In this document: piece by piece, positions 1 through 5,834 of the stretch | Layout: each line of letters starts with the position of its first letter | How positions within the stretch are numbered: the first letter of the stretch is position 1 | Source of the DNA: DATKKX01 sp035542775 | GTDB taxonomy: Bacteria > Planctomycetota > Phycisphaerae > UBA1845 > UTPLA1 | Length of the DNA: 6,906 bases | Direction: 5' to 3' | Assembly (NCBI GenBank): GCA_035542775.1 | Contig: DATKKX010000066.1 | Coordinates: 1 to 6,906, forward strand | Translations under genes and position numbers: made by a program | The notes under the pieces: model-generated | Seen by the model: only the letters and a program-made list of their open reading frames with translations | Told to the model about the DNA's origin: nothing | Database searches by the model: none

Positions 1-487
1 GGCACATGAGGACGCTGAAATTCTCGACATGCTCCCGCTGGGCCTCGAGCACCGTTGCCGCCGTGGCCGGAGCCGTGGTCTCGAAGCCGACGCCGAGAAA
101 AACCACCTGCACACCCGCTGCTTCCTTCGCAATCCGCAAGGCGTGCAAGGCCGAGTTCACCACCCGGATGCGGGCCCCCTCGGCCCGCAGGAGCTCCAGG
201 CTTCCCCGCCTTCCCGGGACCCGCACCATGTCCCCGTAGGTCGCAATGACAACATCGTGCCGGGCGGCGAGTTCGATGGCCGCATCAATGTGCCGCTGTG
301 CCGTCACGCACACCGGGCAGCCGGGCCCGCTCACCAGCCGCAGGTTGGCCGGCAGCATCGAGCGCAGTCCGCTGCGAAACGCTGAAACCGTGTGAGTGCC
401 GCAGACCTCCATGAATTGCACGCGGCGGCGGATCTTGCCGCAAAGCTCCCCCAGTTCGCCGCGCATCTCCTCCGTCGAAGAGGTCAA
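1..487 (-). CDS. hypD: HypD, hydrogenase iron-cyanide/CO assembly protein (partial, C-terminus outside window)
   Basis: HypD is the cytoplasmic Fe-S scaffold that, with HypC, assembles the Fe(CN)2CO unit of [NiFe] hydrogenases. Numbering from the ATG at 466, the visible 155 residues carry MEVCGTHT (Cys22), SGPGCPVCVT (Cys50, Cys53), the YGDMVRVPG block (about 77-85) and GVGFETT (125-131), all HypD hallmarks. Family members are about 360-380 aa, so more than half lies beyond the left edge. The start is uncertain. A TTG at 487 overlaps the hypC stop as TTGA, has a GGGAG at 495-499 with 7-nt spacing, and gives about 25 residues before MEVCG, closer to the family. The ATG at 466 has GGAGGAG directly abutting it, an awkward spacing, and gives 18 residues. 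I chose 487. It is the third gene of the hypF-hypC-hypD unit, probably translationally coupled to hypC. The family assignment is secure. Confidence 0.95.
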   Translation of the reverse strand, partial: MTSSTEEMRGELGELCGKIRRRVQFMEVCGTHTVSAFRSGLRSMLPANLRLVSGPGCPVCVTAQRHIDAAIELAARHDVVIATYGDMVRVPGRRGSLELLRAEGARIRVVNSALHALRIAKEAAGVQVVFLGVGFETTAPATAATVLEAQREHVENFSVLMC

Positions 488-738
488 GGTCCGGCTCCCT
501 CGGTGGCAATGGCCTGGTCCGCCTCGGGCCCGTAGCAGTCCCGCAGATAGCTCCACGTTTCCAAGGCATCCCGTTCGTCGATTTGTGAAATGGCAAAGCC
601 GGCGTGAACCAGCACCCAATCGCCGACCCGCGCTTCCGGTGTGAGGACTTTGCTAACCTGCAGACGATTGCCCTGGAAATCGACGAGTGCCTCATCCCCC
701 GAGCACTCGATCACTTTTCCAGGCACTGCTAGGCACAT
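484..738 (-). CDS. hypC: HypC/HybG-family hydrogenase maturation chaperone
   Basis: Complete 84-aa small chaperone. It starts MCLAVPGKV, the invariant HypC N-terminus. After Met removal, Cys2 is the residue that in this family binds the Fe(CN)2CO intermediate and contacts HypD and the hydrogenase large-subunit precursor. The block VGDWVLVHAGFAISQID (about 38-54) is the conserved OB-fold strand region, and the length is typical. The ATG lies within the 3' end of the hypF-like gene (10-bp overlap), with an AGGG about 7 nt upstream. The stop overlaps the TTG candidate start of hypD. This head-to-tail packing indicates one polycistronic message and likely coupled translation. The C-terminal 20 residues are acidic and not conserved. 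Cytoplasmic. I see no reasonable alternative identity. Confidence 0.97.
   Translation of the reverse strand: MCLAVPGKVIECSGDEALVDFQGNRLQVSKVLTPEARVGDWVLVHAGFAISQIDERDALETWSYLRDCYGPEADQAIATEGAGP
495..499 (-). promoter_or_regulatory. candidate ribosome binding site for the hypD TTG start
   Basis: On the minus strand this reads GGGAG, 7 nt before the TTG at 487 and inside the 3' end of hypC. It is the main reason for preferring TTG over the ATG at 466, whose purine-rich GGAGGAG has essentially no spacer. Assignment is by inspection only. Confidence 0.4.
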
Positions 739-2042
739 GGTGCCGCCCTTTCACGCATCGCCGCCGCCGCAACCGCCTGCCCGAGCGCCAGGCCGGCATC
801 GTCGCAGGAAACGCGACGCGCGTTCACGACCGTCAGCCCGCGTTCCCGCAATCGCTCGGTCATTCGCGAAAGAAGCCTGCGATTGGAAAAGCAGCCGCCC
901 GACAGCACCGTCGTGGACACGCCGCTCATCTCGCACACCATCATGGTCGAGGCGGCCAGCATGCGGGCAATGGTCTCATGAAACCGCGCCGCCATCGTCT
1001 CCACATCTTTCCGGGCCCGCAAGTCCTTCACGATGGCCCGCACCATCGGGGCCAGGGACATGCTAAACGAACTTGTGGACGTTGTCGTCTCGTAAGGATA
1101 GGCCTCGACCGGAGCCGACGAGCATGCCGCCTCCAGGGCCGCCGCCGCCTGCCCGTCGCGCTCGTTTTGATCGCACAGGCCCAGCATCGAGCCGACCGCA
1201 TCGAACACCCGGCCCAGGCTGGAGGTCATCGGCAGGTCCACCTTGCCCGACGTGACCCTGTCGAAAGCATCGAGATCGCTCTCCGGGACACGAGCGAATG
1301 ACGGCGGCATCAGCTTGCGCCACTGCTCGCCCAGCGCCTGCTTCAAGAGCGCCGCCGCCGGGCGCCAGGTTTGGACCGCCGCCGCCTCGCCGCCGAACAA
1401 CGGAAAGTACTCCAGATGGGACAGCCTCTCGAAGCCGGAGGCGTCGCAGGCCATCACCTCACAGCCCCACGCCGCCCCGTCCGACCCATAGCCGACCCCG
1501 TCGCAGCACACGCCCACCACCGGCCCGGCGATTCCCCAGTCCGCCATCTGACTCACGATGTGGGCATGGTGGTGCTGCACGGCAACCGTCGGGATGCCCA
1601 AATCCCGGGCATACTGCGTGGACATGTACAGCGGGTGGAGATCGTGAGCCACTGCGTCGGGACTGAACTGATGCTGCCTCTTCAAATTCTCGATCAGATC
1701 GACGTACTGGCGGTAGGTCCCGGGATCCGTGAGGTCCCCGACCGGATCGCTCAACAAGGCCTCTCGTCGCGAAAACAGACACACGCTGGCCTTCAACTCG
1801 CCCCCGACCGCGAGGATCCTGCCGCTGCTCGAATGGCTGATCTCGTAGGCCTTCGCTGCGACAGATTCGTCCGCTCCCTCGCCCTTCGCAGATGCCTCCG
1901 CTGTCGGTGCGAGGGAGGGCTTGCAGGCCGGCTTCGTTCTGGTCTTGGATTTGGAGGAAGATCGCATCGTGCAGCTCATCGGAGGCGCATCATCCTGGAG
2001 CCACGGACAGCGGCCTCGCGGCATTGTGCCTCGCAATCGCAA
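729..2042 (-). CDS. hypF: Half-length HypF: Kae1-like carbamoyltransferase domain only
   Basis: In full-length HypF (about 750 aa) acylphosphatase, zinc-finger and YrdC-like domains make carbamoyl-adenylate, and the C-terminal Kae1-like domain passes the carbamoyl group to the HypE C-terminal Cys. Only the last part is here. From the TTG at 2042: a Ser/Ala/Lys-rich leader (1-73), ILAVGGELK (76-84), VAHDLHPLYMST (131-142), metal-site HHHAH (157-161), DGVGYGSDG (181-189), SLGRVFDAVGSMLG (275-288), SGGCFSNRRL (381-390) and DDAGLALGQ (414-422). Usual family forms are DGTGYGxDG and GGxFQNR, so a few positions deviate. No Cys-rich zinc fingers or YrdC motif occur upstream; the frame closes with TAA at 2088-2090. 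The start is uncertain: TTG 2042, or ATG 2024, 1979 or 1964, none with a good Shine-Dalgarno. Short HypF variants exist, for example HypF1 of Ralstonia eutropha. It could be functional with a separate N-terminal protein, redundant to a full HypF, or degraded; the intact conserved domain argues against decay. Confidence 0.88.
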   Translation of the reverse strand: MRLRGTMPRGRCPWLQDDAPPMSCTMRSSSKSKTRTKPACKPSLAPTAEASAKGEGADESVAAKAYEISHSSSGRILAVGGELKASVCLFSRREALLSDPVGDLTDPGTYRQYVDLIENLKRQHQFSPDAVAHDLHPLYMSTQYARDLGIPTVAVQHHHAHIVSQMADWGIAGPVVGVCCDGVGYGSDGAAWGCEVMACDASGFERLSHLEYFPLFGGEAAAVQTWRPAAALLKQALGEQWRKLMPPSFARVPESDLDAFDRVTSGKVDLPMTSSLGRVFDAVGSMLGLCDQNERDGQAAAALEAACSSAPVEAYPYETTTSTSSFSMSLAPMVRAIVKDLRARKDVETMAARFHETIARMLAASTMMVCEMSGVSTTVLSGGCFSNRRLLSRMTERLRERGLTVVNARRVSCDDAGLALGQAVAAAAMRERAAPCA

Positions 2043-2360
2043 TGCCAGAGGAGGCAGCAGCTTTCGGCCACCATGTATCAGCTTTCGTTAACGGTAGAAA
2101 CAGCAGACCGGTCAGAGGCTTAACCGATGAGGTTGCTCAAACCCTGAAAAGCTTGCGGATTATTCCTCATGGGCTGTAACTTTTTCCATAAGGCCAGCGC
2201 GGTTGTTTCTCACCGCCTGGTCATCGCTTTATTGAGGAAGAGCAGCGGCAGAAGCCGCACAACAACAGGCCGATTTCCTCAGGACCGACCCCGAGCATGG
2301 TCGCTCCCGCGCCGCGTACCTGCGCTGTTCCATTCCTTCCCGTGCGGCTCCGCGGACCAC
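2043..2360. other. Intergenic gap between the methyltransferase gene and hypF, no convincing gene
   Basis: These 318 bases separate the methyltransferase stop from the hypF-like gene. A hand count over 2041-2280 gives about 52% GC, well below the neighbouring genes. I read the minus strand for remnants of the missing HypF N-terminus (Cys-rich zinc fingers, YrdC or acylphosphatase signatures) and found none. Only tiny ORFs occur, such as a 25-codon ATG ORF on the minus strand (2221-2298), without a ribosome site or recognisable motif. A short hairpin GCGGC-AGAA-GCCGC sits at about 2245-2258 but has no T-run. The hypF promoter probably lies here, since the gap is too long for a tight operon, but I could not pick a convincing pair of hexamers. 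Confidence 0.6.
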
Positions 2361-3185
2361 TCAGCGCTTCCGCGCAATCAATGAAGCGACGATTCGCCCT
2401 GGCTCCGTCATCCCTTCGCGAAATGCCAGCGTCTCCCAACCCGGAAACCACTTCGGCAACTCTCCCGTTTCCAGAACGTGGCTGTCTCGCAAGGGCCGGC
2501 CAAATCGTTCCCGCTGCTCGCGCAGAAACGTCTCATAGACCACCAATCCGCCCGGCCTCACCGCGTCCGCGATGATGGGCATCAGCGGTCGATGAAGGAA
2601 GTTGAAACAACATATCAAATCGTACCGATCACGCTCAATAAACGGCTCGGCCTCCACGTCGTGGCACCGCACATCGACTGTCACTCCCTGCCGTTTGGCG
2701 AGATCCGCACACCGGTCCAGAGCATCAGGCAGAACATCCACGGCCTCGGTTTGAAAGCCCTGCATCGCCAGGAACACGGCTTCGCGCCCGCTACCGCAGG
2801 CGATGTCGAGCGCCCGACGGCCTTCCAGCGCCGGCCGCAGGCGGCAGGCGAGCTCGACCGCCTCCTTGATGAGGGCATGCGGTCGCCACAACCTCGCCGT
2901 CGACGGGCCAGCTTCAATCGGCCCGCCACACAACCATTCCTCCCCGGACACGACCTGTGCGACCGCTCGCTCCCTCGCCCGAAGCCGCGATTGCGCCCAG
3001 CGTGCCCGTCGTCGGTCCTCGTCGTAGACAATGAGTGACACGTGCGGCGGAGGAAGCTCATGAACGCGGTCGGCCAGCTCCTCCAGCGGAATGTTCGCCG
3101 CCCCCGCTCGGTGGCGGCTGAGAAACGCCCCCTCGGGCCGCACATCGAGAATGGGCGGCATCTCCGGCTGTCTATCTCTGTTCAC
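2361..3185 (-). CDS. Rhodanese-like domain fused to class I SAM-dependent methyltransferase
   Basis: A 274-aa fusion from the GTG at 3185. Residues about 11-88 form a rhodanese-like domain: PILDVRPEGAFLSRHRAGAANIPLEELADRV is its typical opening. At the loop where catalytic Cys normally sits, the sequence is LIVYDEDRRRARWAQ, so the residue is Asp and sulfurtransferase activity is unlikely. Residues about 105-274 form a Rossmann methyltransferase: motif I ALDIACGSGREAVFLA (125-140), acidic D150 after strand 2, YDLICCFNFLHRPLMP (188-203) and post-motif LRPGG-like VRPGGLVVYETF (209-220), resembling the TehB-like group. The substrate cannot be read from sequence. The GTG lies inside the upstream GNAT gene (14-bp overlap), suggesting coupling; ATG 3161 is an alternative start with GGAG abutting it. 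A 318-bp gap follows before hypF, so joint transcription with hyp genes is doubtful. Confidence 0.85.
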   Translation of the reverse strand: MNRDRQPEMPPILDVRPEGAFLSRHRAGAANIPLEELADRVHELPPPHVSLIVYDEDRRRARWAQSRLRARERAVAQVVSGEEWLCGGPIEAGPSTARLWRPHALIKEAVELACRLRPALEGRRALDIACGSGREAVFLAMQGFQTEAVDVLPDALDRCADLAKRQGVTVDVRCHDVEAEPFIERDRYDLICCFNFLHRPLMPIIADAVRPGGLVVYETFLREQRERFGRPLRDSHVLETGELPKWFPGWETLAFREGMTEPGRIVASLIARKR

Positions 3186-3714
3186 CAGTCGTCCCGCCGC
3201 CCGTGGCCTGTGATTCGCTCAACTGCAATTGCCAGATGCCCACGCCGATCCACCGCCCAAATTTGTTCCCGACATCCGTCAGATGACCGACTCGCTTGAA
3301 ACCCAGCTTCTCGTGCAGGGCTTCGCTGACCGGCTGGCCGTCGGCGATCTGGGCGATGATGTTGCGATGGCCATGCTCCCGGGCGAGCCTGATCAACTCC
3401 GTCAGCAGCGCCTTCCCGATGCCCTGTCCGTGGCGGTCCGGCCGCACATACACAGAGTCCTCCAGCGAAAACCGATAGGCGCAGCGCTTGTTCCACTTCG
3501 ACAGGCTGCCCCAGCCCACAACTTGATCGCCTCGCACCGCGACGATGACCGGGCACGTCCCTCCATGCTCGCTCAGCCAATCCGCCCAATACGCCGCGCT
3601 CGGGGCCTCCGTATCGAACGTGCATGCGCTGTTTTGAACGTAATGAGCGTAGATGCCGGCAATCGCCGCCAAATCACTCTTCGTCGCCGCACGCAGCTCG
3701 AACGCCATGCTCAT
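3172..3714 (-). CDS. GNAT N-acetyltransferase, phosphinothricin/methionine-sulfoximine acetyltransferase type
   Basis: A 180-aa GNAT protein. LRAATKSDLAAIAGIYAHYVQNSACTF (7-33) matches the N-terminal strand and helix of PAT-family members, and SLEDSVYVRPDRHGQGIGKALL (83-104) contains the acetyl-CoA pyrophosphate-binding loop RHGQGIG (94-100). EKLGFKRVGHLTDVGNKFGRW (135-155) is the usual C-terminal block. Family members acetylate amino groups of glutamate analogues such as phosphinothricin, methionine sulfoximine or sulfone; the physiological substrate here is unknown and probably a small amine or amino-acid derivative. The start at ATG 3714 is chosen because GAGGAG lies 9 nt upstream and because the longer frame back to 3822 adds 36 residues foreign to the family. 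A second ATG at 3708 is possible. The gene is divergent from the DUF971 gene and first in a unit with the overlapping methyltransferase. The last about 12 residues are Gly/Thr-rich and nonconserved. Confidence 0.88.
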   Translation of the reverse strand: MSMAFELRAATKSDLAAIAGIYAHYVQNSACTFDTEAPSAAYWADWLSEHGGTCPVIVAVRGDQVVGWGSLSKWNKRCAYRFSLEDSVYVRPDRHGQGIGKALLTELIRLAREHGHRNIIAQIADGQPVSEALHEKLGFKRVGHLTDVGNKFGRWIGVGIWQLQLSESQATGGGTTGEQR

Positions 3715-3723
3715 AAGAAGCGA

Positions 3724-3729
3724 CTCCTC
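3724..3729 (-). promoter_or_regulatory. Shine-Dalgarno site for the GNAT gene
   Basis: The minus strand reads GAGGAG, 9 nt before the ATG at 3714. It is one of the few clear ribosome sites in the window and decides the shorter start over the in-frame ATG at 3822. Confidence 0.6.
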
Positions 3730-3780
3730 GAACCGGGCCCTGCCGGCCGGCACCCGCTGGGCCATCCGTGCTGTAATGAA

Positions 3781-3809
3781 AAGGTAGCCATCGCGCATGG
3801 CCACGGCAA
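3781..3809 (-). promoter_or_regulatory. weak candidate promoter for the GNAT-methyltransferase unit
   Basis: On the minus strand TTGCCG (3804-3809) and TACCTT (3781-3786) are separated by 17 nt and would place the transcript start about 60 nt before the GNAT ATG. The -35 resembles TTGACA. The -10 fits only TAnnnT, so this is a tentative call. Confidence 0.25.
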
Positions 3810-3828
3810 GAACGCAGTTCACAGAACC

Positions 3829-3856
3829 TTGGCCCGCTCCAGCCCCGCGGTAAAAT
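3829..3856 (+). promoter_or_regulatory. candidate promoter for the DUF971 gene, possibly leaderless
   Basis: TTGGCC (3829-3834) and TAAAAT (3851-3856) are separated by 16 nt. The -10 matches TATAAT at five of six positions. It ends only 8 nt before the ATG at 3865, and there is no Shine-Dalgarno between, so transcription would begin at or within a base or two of the start codon. Supported by spacing and match only. Confidence 0.45.
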
Positions 3857-3864
3857 GTCCCTCC

Positions 3865-4248
3865 ATGTCAAACCAACCGCAACCAGGCGCGCCGTCGCCA
3901 CCGGACGAAAACCAATACCGGCCGGTTGACCTGCGCATCGATAGACGGGATGGCCTCTACGTCAAATGGGCCGACGGCCATGCCAGCCACTATTCGCTTA
4001 CCTACCTCCGGAAACACTGCCCATGCGCGGCGTGCCGCACCGGGCCGGCCGGCGGCCAGCCCGCGCAGCCGCCACCGCCAGGCGCAATCCCTCTCACCGT
4101 CCTGCCGCCCGGCATCGCTCAAGCGGCCGAGTTCGCCGATGCCAGGCTCGTCGGCAACTACGCCCTGCAAATTACCTGGGCGGACGGACATTCCACCGGC
4201 ATCTACGAGTTCCGTTACCTGAGAGCGATCAGTCCGGACGCACAGTAG
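3865..4248 (+). CDS. DUF971 protein (gamma-butyrobetaine hydroxylase N-terminal-like domain)
   Basis: A 127-aa single-domain protein. The conserved DUF971 pattern is clear: RPVDLRIDRRDGLYVKWADGH (19-39), YSLTYLRKHCPCAACRTG (43-60) with Cys52, Cys54 and Cys57, and VGNYALQITWADGHSTGIYEFRYLR (96-120). The domain is the zinc-binding N-terminal module of gamma-butyrobetaine hydroxylase and also occurs alone or attached to Mrp/ApbC-type Fe-S cluster carriers. The function of stand-alone versions is not established, and no Fe-S gene is visible nearby. A Pro/Gly/Gln-rich linker (61-73) lies after the Cys motif. The ATG at 3865 is chosen because the conserved domain begins shortly after it and the longer frame upstream runs antisense through the GNAT gene. 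No Shine-Dalgarno is present. It ends 50 bp before thrC on the same strand. Confidence 0.9.
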   Translation: MSNQPQPGAPSPPDENQYRPVDLRIDRRDGLYVKWADGHASHYSLTYLRKHCPCAACRTGPAGGQPAQPPPPGAIPLTVLPPGIAQAAEFADARLVGNYALQITWADGHSTGIYEFRYLRAISPDAQ

Positions 4249-4270
4249 CCAGTTCATCCGCCACACCGTT

Positions 4271-4300
4271 TTGACTCCCTCCCCCTTGAACGTTTAGCAT
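4271..4300 (+). promoter_or_regulatory. candidate promoter for threonine synthase
   Basis: TTGACT (4271-4276, five of six to consensus) is followed after 18 nt by TAGCAT (4295-4300, four of six). The -10 overlaps the first ATG at 4299 and ends 7 nt before the in-frame ATG at 4308. If the promoter is real, translation would start at 4308 on a leaderless message. It lies in the 50-bp gap after the DUF971 gene. Tentative. Confidence 0.35.
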
Positions 4301-5714
4301 GGCAACCATGAAAGAAACCGCTTTCCTCCAATGTATCCGCCCATCCTGCGGCACCACCTACGACCTCTCCGCCCAGATCTATGAGTGCCAGAAGTGCGGC
4401 AACCTCCTGGACGTCGCCTACGATTGGAACCGGCTCAATCCGCCCAAGAGCCTCTCCTTCTTCCAGCAGCGTTGGGCCACTCGCAACAACGCCATCGACC
4501 ATTCCGGCGTGTGGCGATTCCGCGAGCTGCTGCCCTTTGCCGGCCCCGATGAGATCGTCACCATCCGCGAGGGCCAGACGCTCCTTCAGGCCGTTGACGT
4601 CCCGCCGCTCGGTCTCCCGCTCAAGACCGGCCGGCTTCACCTGCAATATGAAGGCATGAACCCTTCCGGCAGCTTCAAGGACAACGGCATGACCGCCGGC
4701 TTCACCATGGCCCGCAAGCTCGGCTGCCCGCGCGTCGGCTGTGCCTCCACCGGCAACACCAGCGCCAGCATGGCCCTCTACGCCGCCAAGACGCACCTCG
4801 CCGACGGCCGCCTGATGCAGGCCATCGTCTTTATCGGCGCCGGCAAGATCGCCTACGGCAAGCTCGCCCAGGCCCTGGACTACGGTGCCCTCACCCTGCA
4901 AATTGCCGGGGACTTCGACGCCTGCATGAAACGCATCCGCGAGGCCACCGACCGCCTCGGCCTGTACCTGATGAACTCCGTCAATCCGTTCCGCCTCGAG
5001 GGTCAGAAGACCATCATGTACCGCGTGCTGGAGGGCCTCGGCTGGGAGCCGCCGGACTGGATCTTCGTGCCCGGCGGCAATCTCGGTAACTCCAGCGCCT
5101 TCGGTAAGGCCTACATCGAGCTGAAGCAGCTCGGCCTCGTGAAGCGTGTCCCGCGGATCTGCGTGGTCAACGCCACCGGCGCCAACACGCTGTGGGACCT
5201 GTACAACAATCGCGGTCTTCGCTGGAACAACGGAGACTGGGACAAGCCCGCCGCCGACAAGAAATATGCCGAGATGGACGCGAAAGGCCAGAAGGCCAAG
5301 ACCATCGCGTCAGCCATCGAGATCGCCCGGCCGGTCAATCTCTCGAAGGAACTTCGCACGCTGGACGCGATGAACGGTGTGGTCTGTGAAGTGACCGACG
5401 AGCAGATCCTCGAAGAGAAAGCCCTCATCGGCAAGTACGGCTACGGCTGTGAGCCCGCCAGCGCCGCCAGCCTCGCCGGCCTCCGCCAGATGATCGAAAA
5501 AGGTACCCTGGACCGCGACGCCCGCGTCGTCTGCATCCTGACCGGGCACCCCTTGAAAGACCCGGATGCTACCGTCCGCTACCACACCGGCCTCGAGCCC
5601 ACGACATCGCCCCCCACTCACCGCGAGCCCTGGGGTAAGCACGCTAACCGGCCCATCAAGGTCCCGGACGACCTGGATGCAATCTGCAGGGTGATCGAAG
5701 AACATCGCTCCTGA
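4299..5714 (+). CDS. thrC: Threonine synthase (PLP-dependent)
   Basis: Converts O-phosphohomoserine to threonine and phosphate with PLP in the cytoplasm. The 471-aa product opens with a zinc-ribbon-like Cys set (Cys12, Cys17, Cys30, Cys33), as in many class II threonine synthases. YEGMNPSGSFKDNGMTAG contains the PLP Schiff-base Lys127. STGNTSASMALYAA is the substrate/PLP-binding loop, VPGGNLGNSSAFGKA the glycine-rich phosphate-binding loop, and GYGCEPASAASLAGL plus ILTGHPLKDP the C-terminal signature. TIASAIEIARPVN with ELRTLDAMNGVVCEVTDEQIL also matches threonine synthases rather than cysteine synthase or threonine dehydratase. It is longer than the common 350-430 aa; the C-terminal tail after HTGLEP is extra. 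Start: ATG 4299 has no Shine-Dalgarno, and in-frame ATG 4308 is equally likely given the promoter position. Downstream dapB shares the aspartate pathway but sits in a separate unit. Confidence 0.95.
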   Translation: MATMKETAFLQCIRPSCGTTYDLSAQIYECQKCGNLLDVAYDWNRLNPPKSLSFFQQRWATRNNAIDHSGVWRFRELLPFAGPDEIVTIREGQTLLQAVDVPPLGLPLKTGRLHLQYEGMNPSGSFKDNGMTAGFTMARKLGCPRVGCASTGNTSASMALYAAKTHLADGRLMQAIVFIGAGKIAYGKLAQALDYGALTLQIAGDFDACMKRIREATDRLGLYLMNSVNPFRLEGQKTIMYRVLEGLGWEPPDWIFVPGGNLGNSSAFGKAYIELKQLGLVKRVPRICVVNATGANTLWDLYNNRGLRWNNGDWDKPAADKKYAEMDAKGQKAKTIASAIEIARPVNLSKELRTLDAMNGVVCEVTDEQILEEKALIGKYGYGCEPASAASLAGLRQMIEKGTLDRDARVVCILTGHPLKDPDATVRYHTGLEPTTSPPTHREPWGKHANRPIKVPDDLDAICRVIEEHRS

Positions 5715-5726
5715 ACCGATCTGTAA

Positions 5727-5762
5727 CGAGGAGAGCCCGAGCGGGAGTGACGGGGCGCCTCG
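5727..5762 (+). repeat. Palindromic element after thrC, REP-like or a terminator
   Basis: Nested inverted repeat: outer arms CGAGG (5727-5731) and CCTCG (5758-5762), inner arms GCCC (5735-5738) and GGGC (5753-5756). It begins 12 nt after the thrC stop. No T-tract follows, so it is not a standard intrinsic terminator. The core CCCGAGCGGGAGTGACGGG resembles the CCCGA-GCG-AGCGA-GGG type of dispersed palindrome that I recall from planctomycete genomes; whether other copies exist cannot be seen from one window. Confidence 0.35.
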
Positions 5763-5799
5763 CCAAAGGTGCGTGAAACGACTCGCGGTCGCCGCGTTT

Positions 5800-5812
5800 G
5801 TGTCATTGACAC
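5800..5812. promoter_or_regulatory. Perfect inverted repeat overlapping the -35 box, operator candidate
   Basis: GTGTCA-T-TGACAC is a perfect 6+1+6 palindrome whose right arm is within the TTGACA -35 hexamer. A further GTGTCA half-site lies at 5845-5850, near or just downstream of the predicted transcript start, exactly 45 bp from the first half-site. Position and symmetry fit a dimeric repressor or activator site; the regulator is unknown. Confidence 0.4.
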
Positions 5813-5834
5813 GACCGACCAACGTTGATTACAT
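5806..5834 (+). promoter_or_regulatory. Candidate sigma70-type promoter for the cytochrome-dapB unit
   Basis: TTGACA (5806-5811) is a perfect -35. A 17-nt spacer leads to TTACAT (5829-5834), a poor -10 preceded by TG at 5826-5827, giving an extended -10 arrangement. The transcript would start near 5841, leaving a leader of about 90 nt before the ATG at 5930. Confidence 0.5.

Noticed and set aside
1371..2123. 250-codon open frame on the plus strand opposite hypF
   Set aside because: Arg/His/Pro-rich translation without family motifs; it lies antisense to the conserved Kae1-like domain. High-GC shadow.
2245..2258. Hairpin GCGGC-AGAA-GCCGC as a terminator
   Set aside because: Five-base stem without a T-run on either strand and more than 100 bases from the preceding stop codon.
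2221..2451. 76-codon minus-strand ORF and its 25-codon internal ATG version
   Set aside because: Overlaps the end of the methyltransferase gene in another frame, no ribosome site, no motif.
3741..3752. Perfect 12-bp palindrome TGCCGGCCGGCA in the GNAT leader
   Set aside because: No spacer for a hairpin loop, made only of short GC-rich steps common in such DNA, and no second copy nearby; likely chance.
3229..3864. Long N-terminal extension of the DUF971 frame
   Set aside because: It runs antisense through the GNAT gene and has no similarity to DUF971; a promoter-like signal sits just before the ATG at 3865.
4254..4901. 215-codon open frame on the minus strand opposite thrC
   Set aside because: Antisense to the zinc-ribbon and PLP regions of threonine synthase; Gly/Val/Ala-rich shadow composition.
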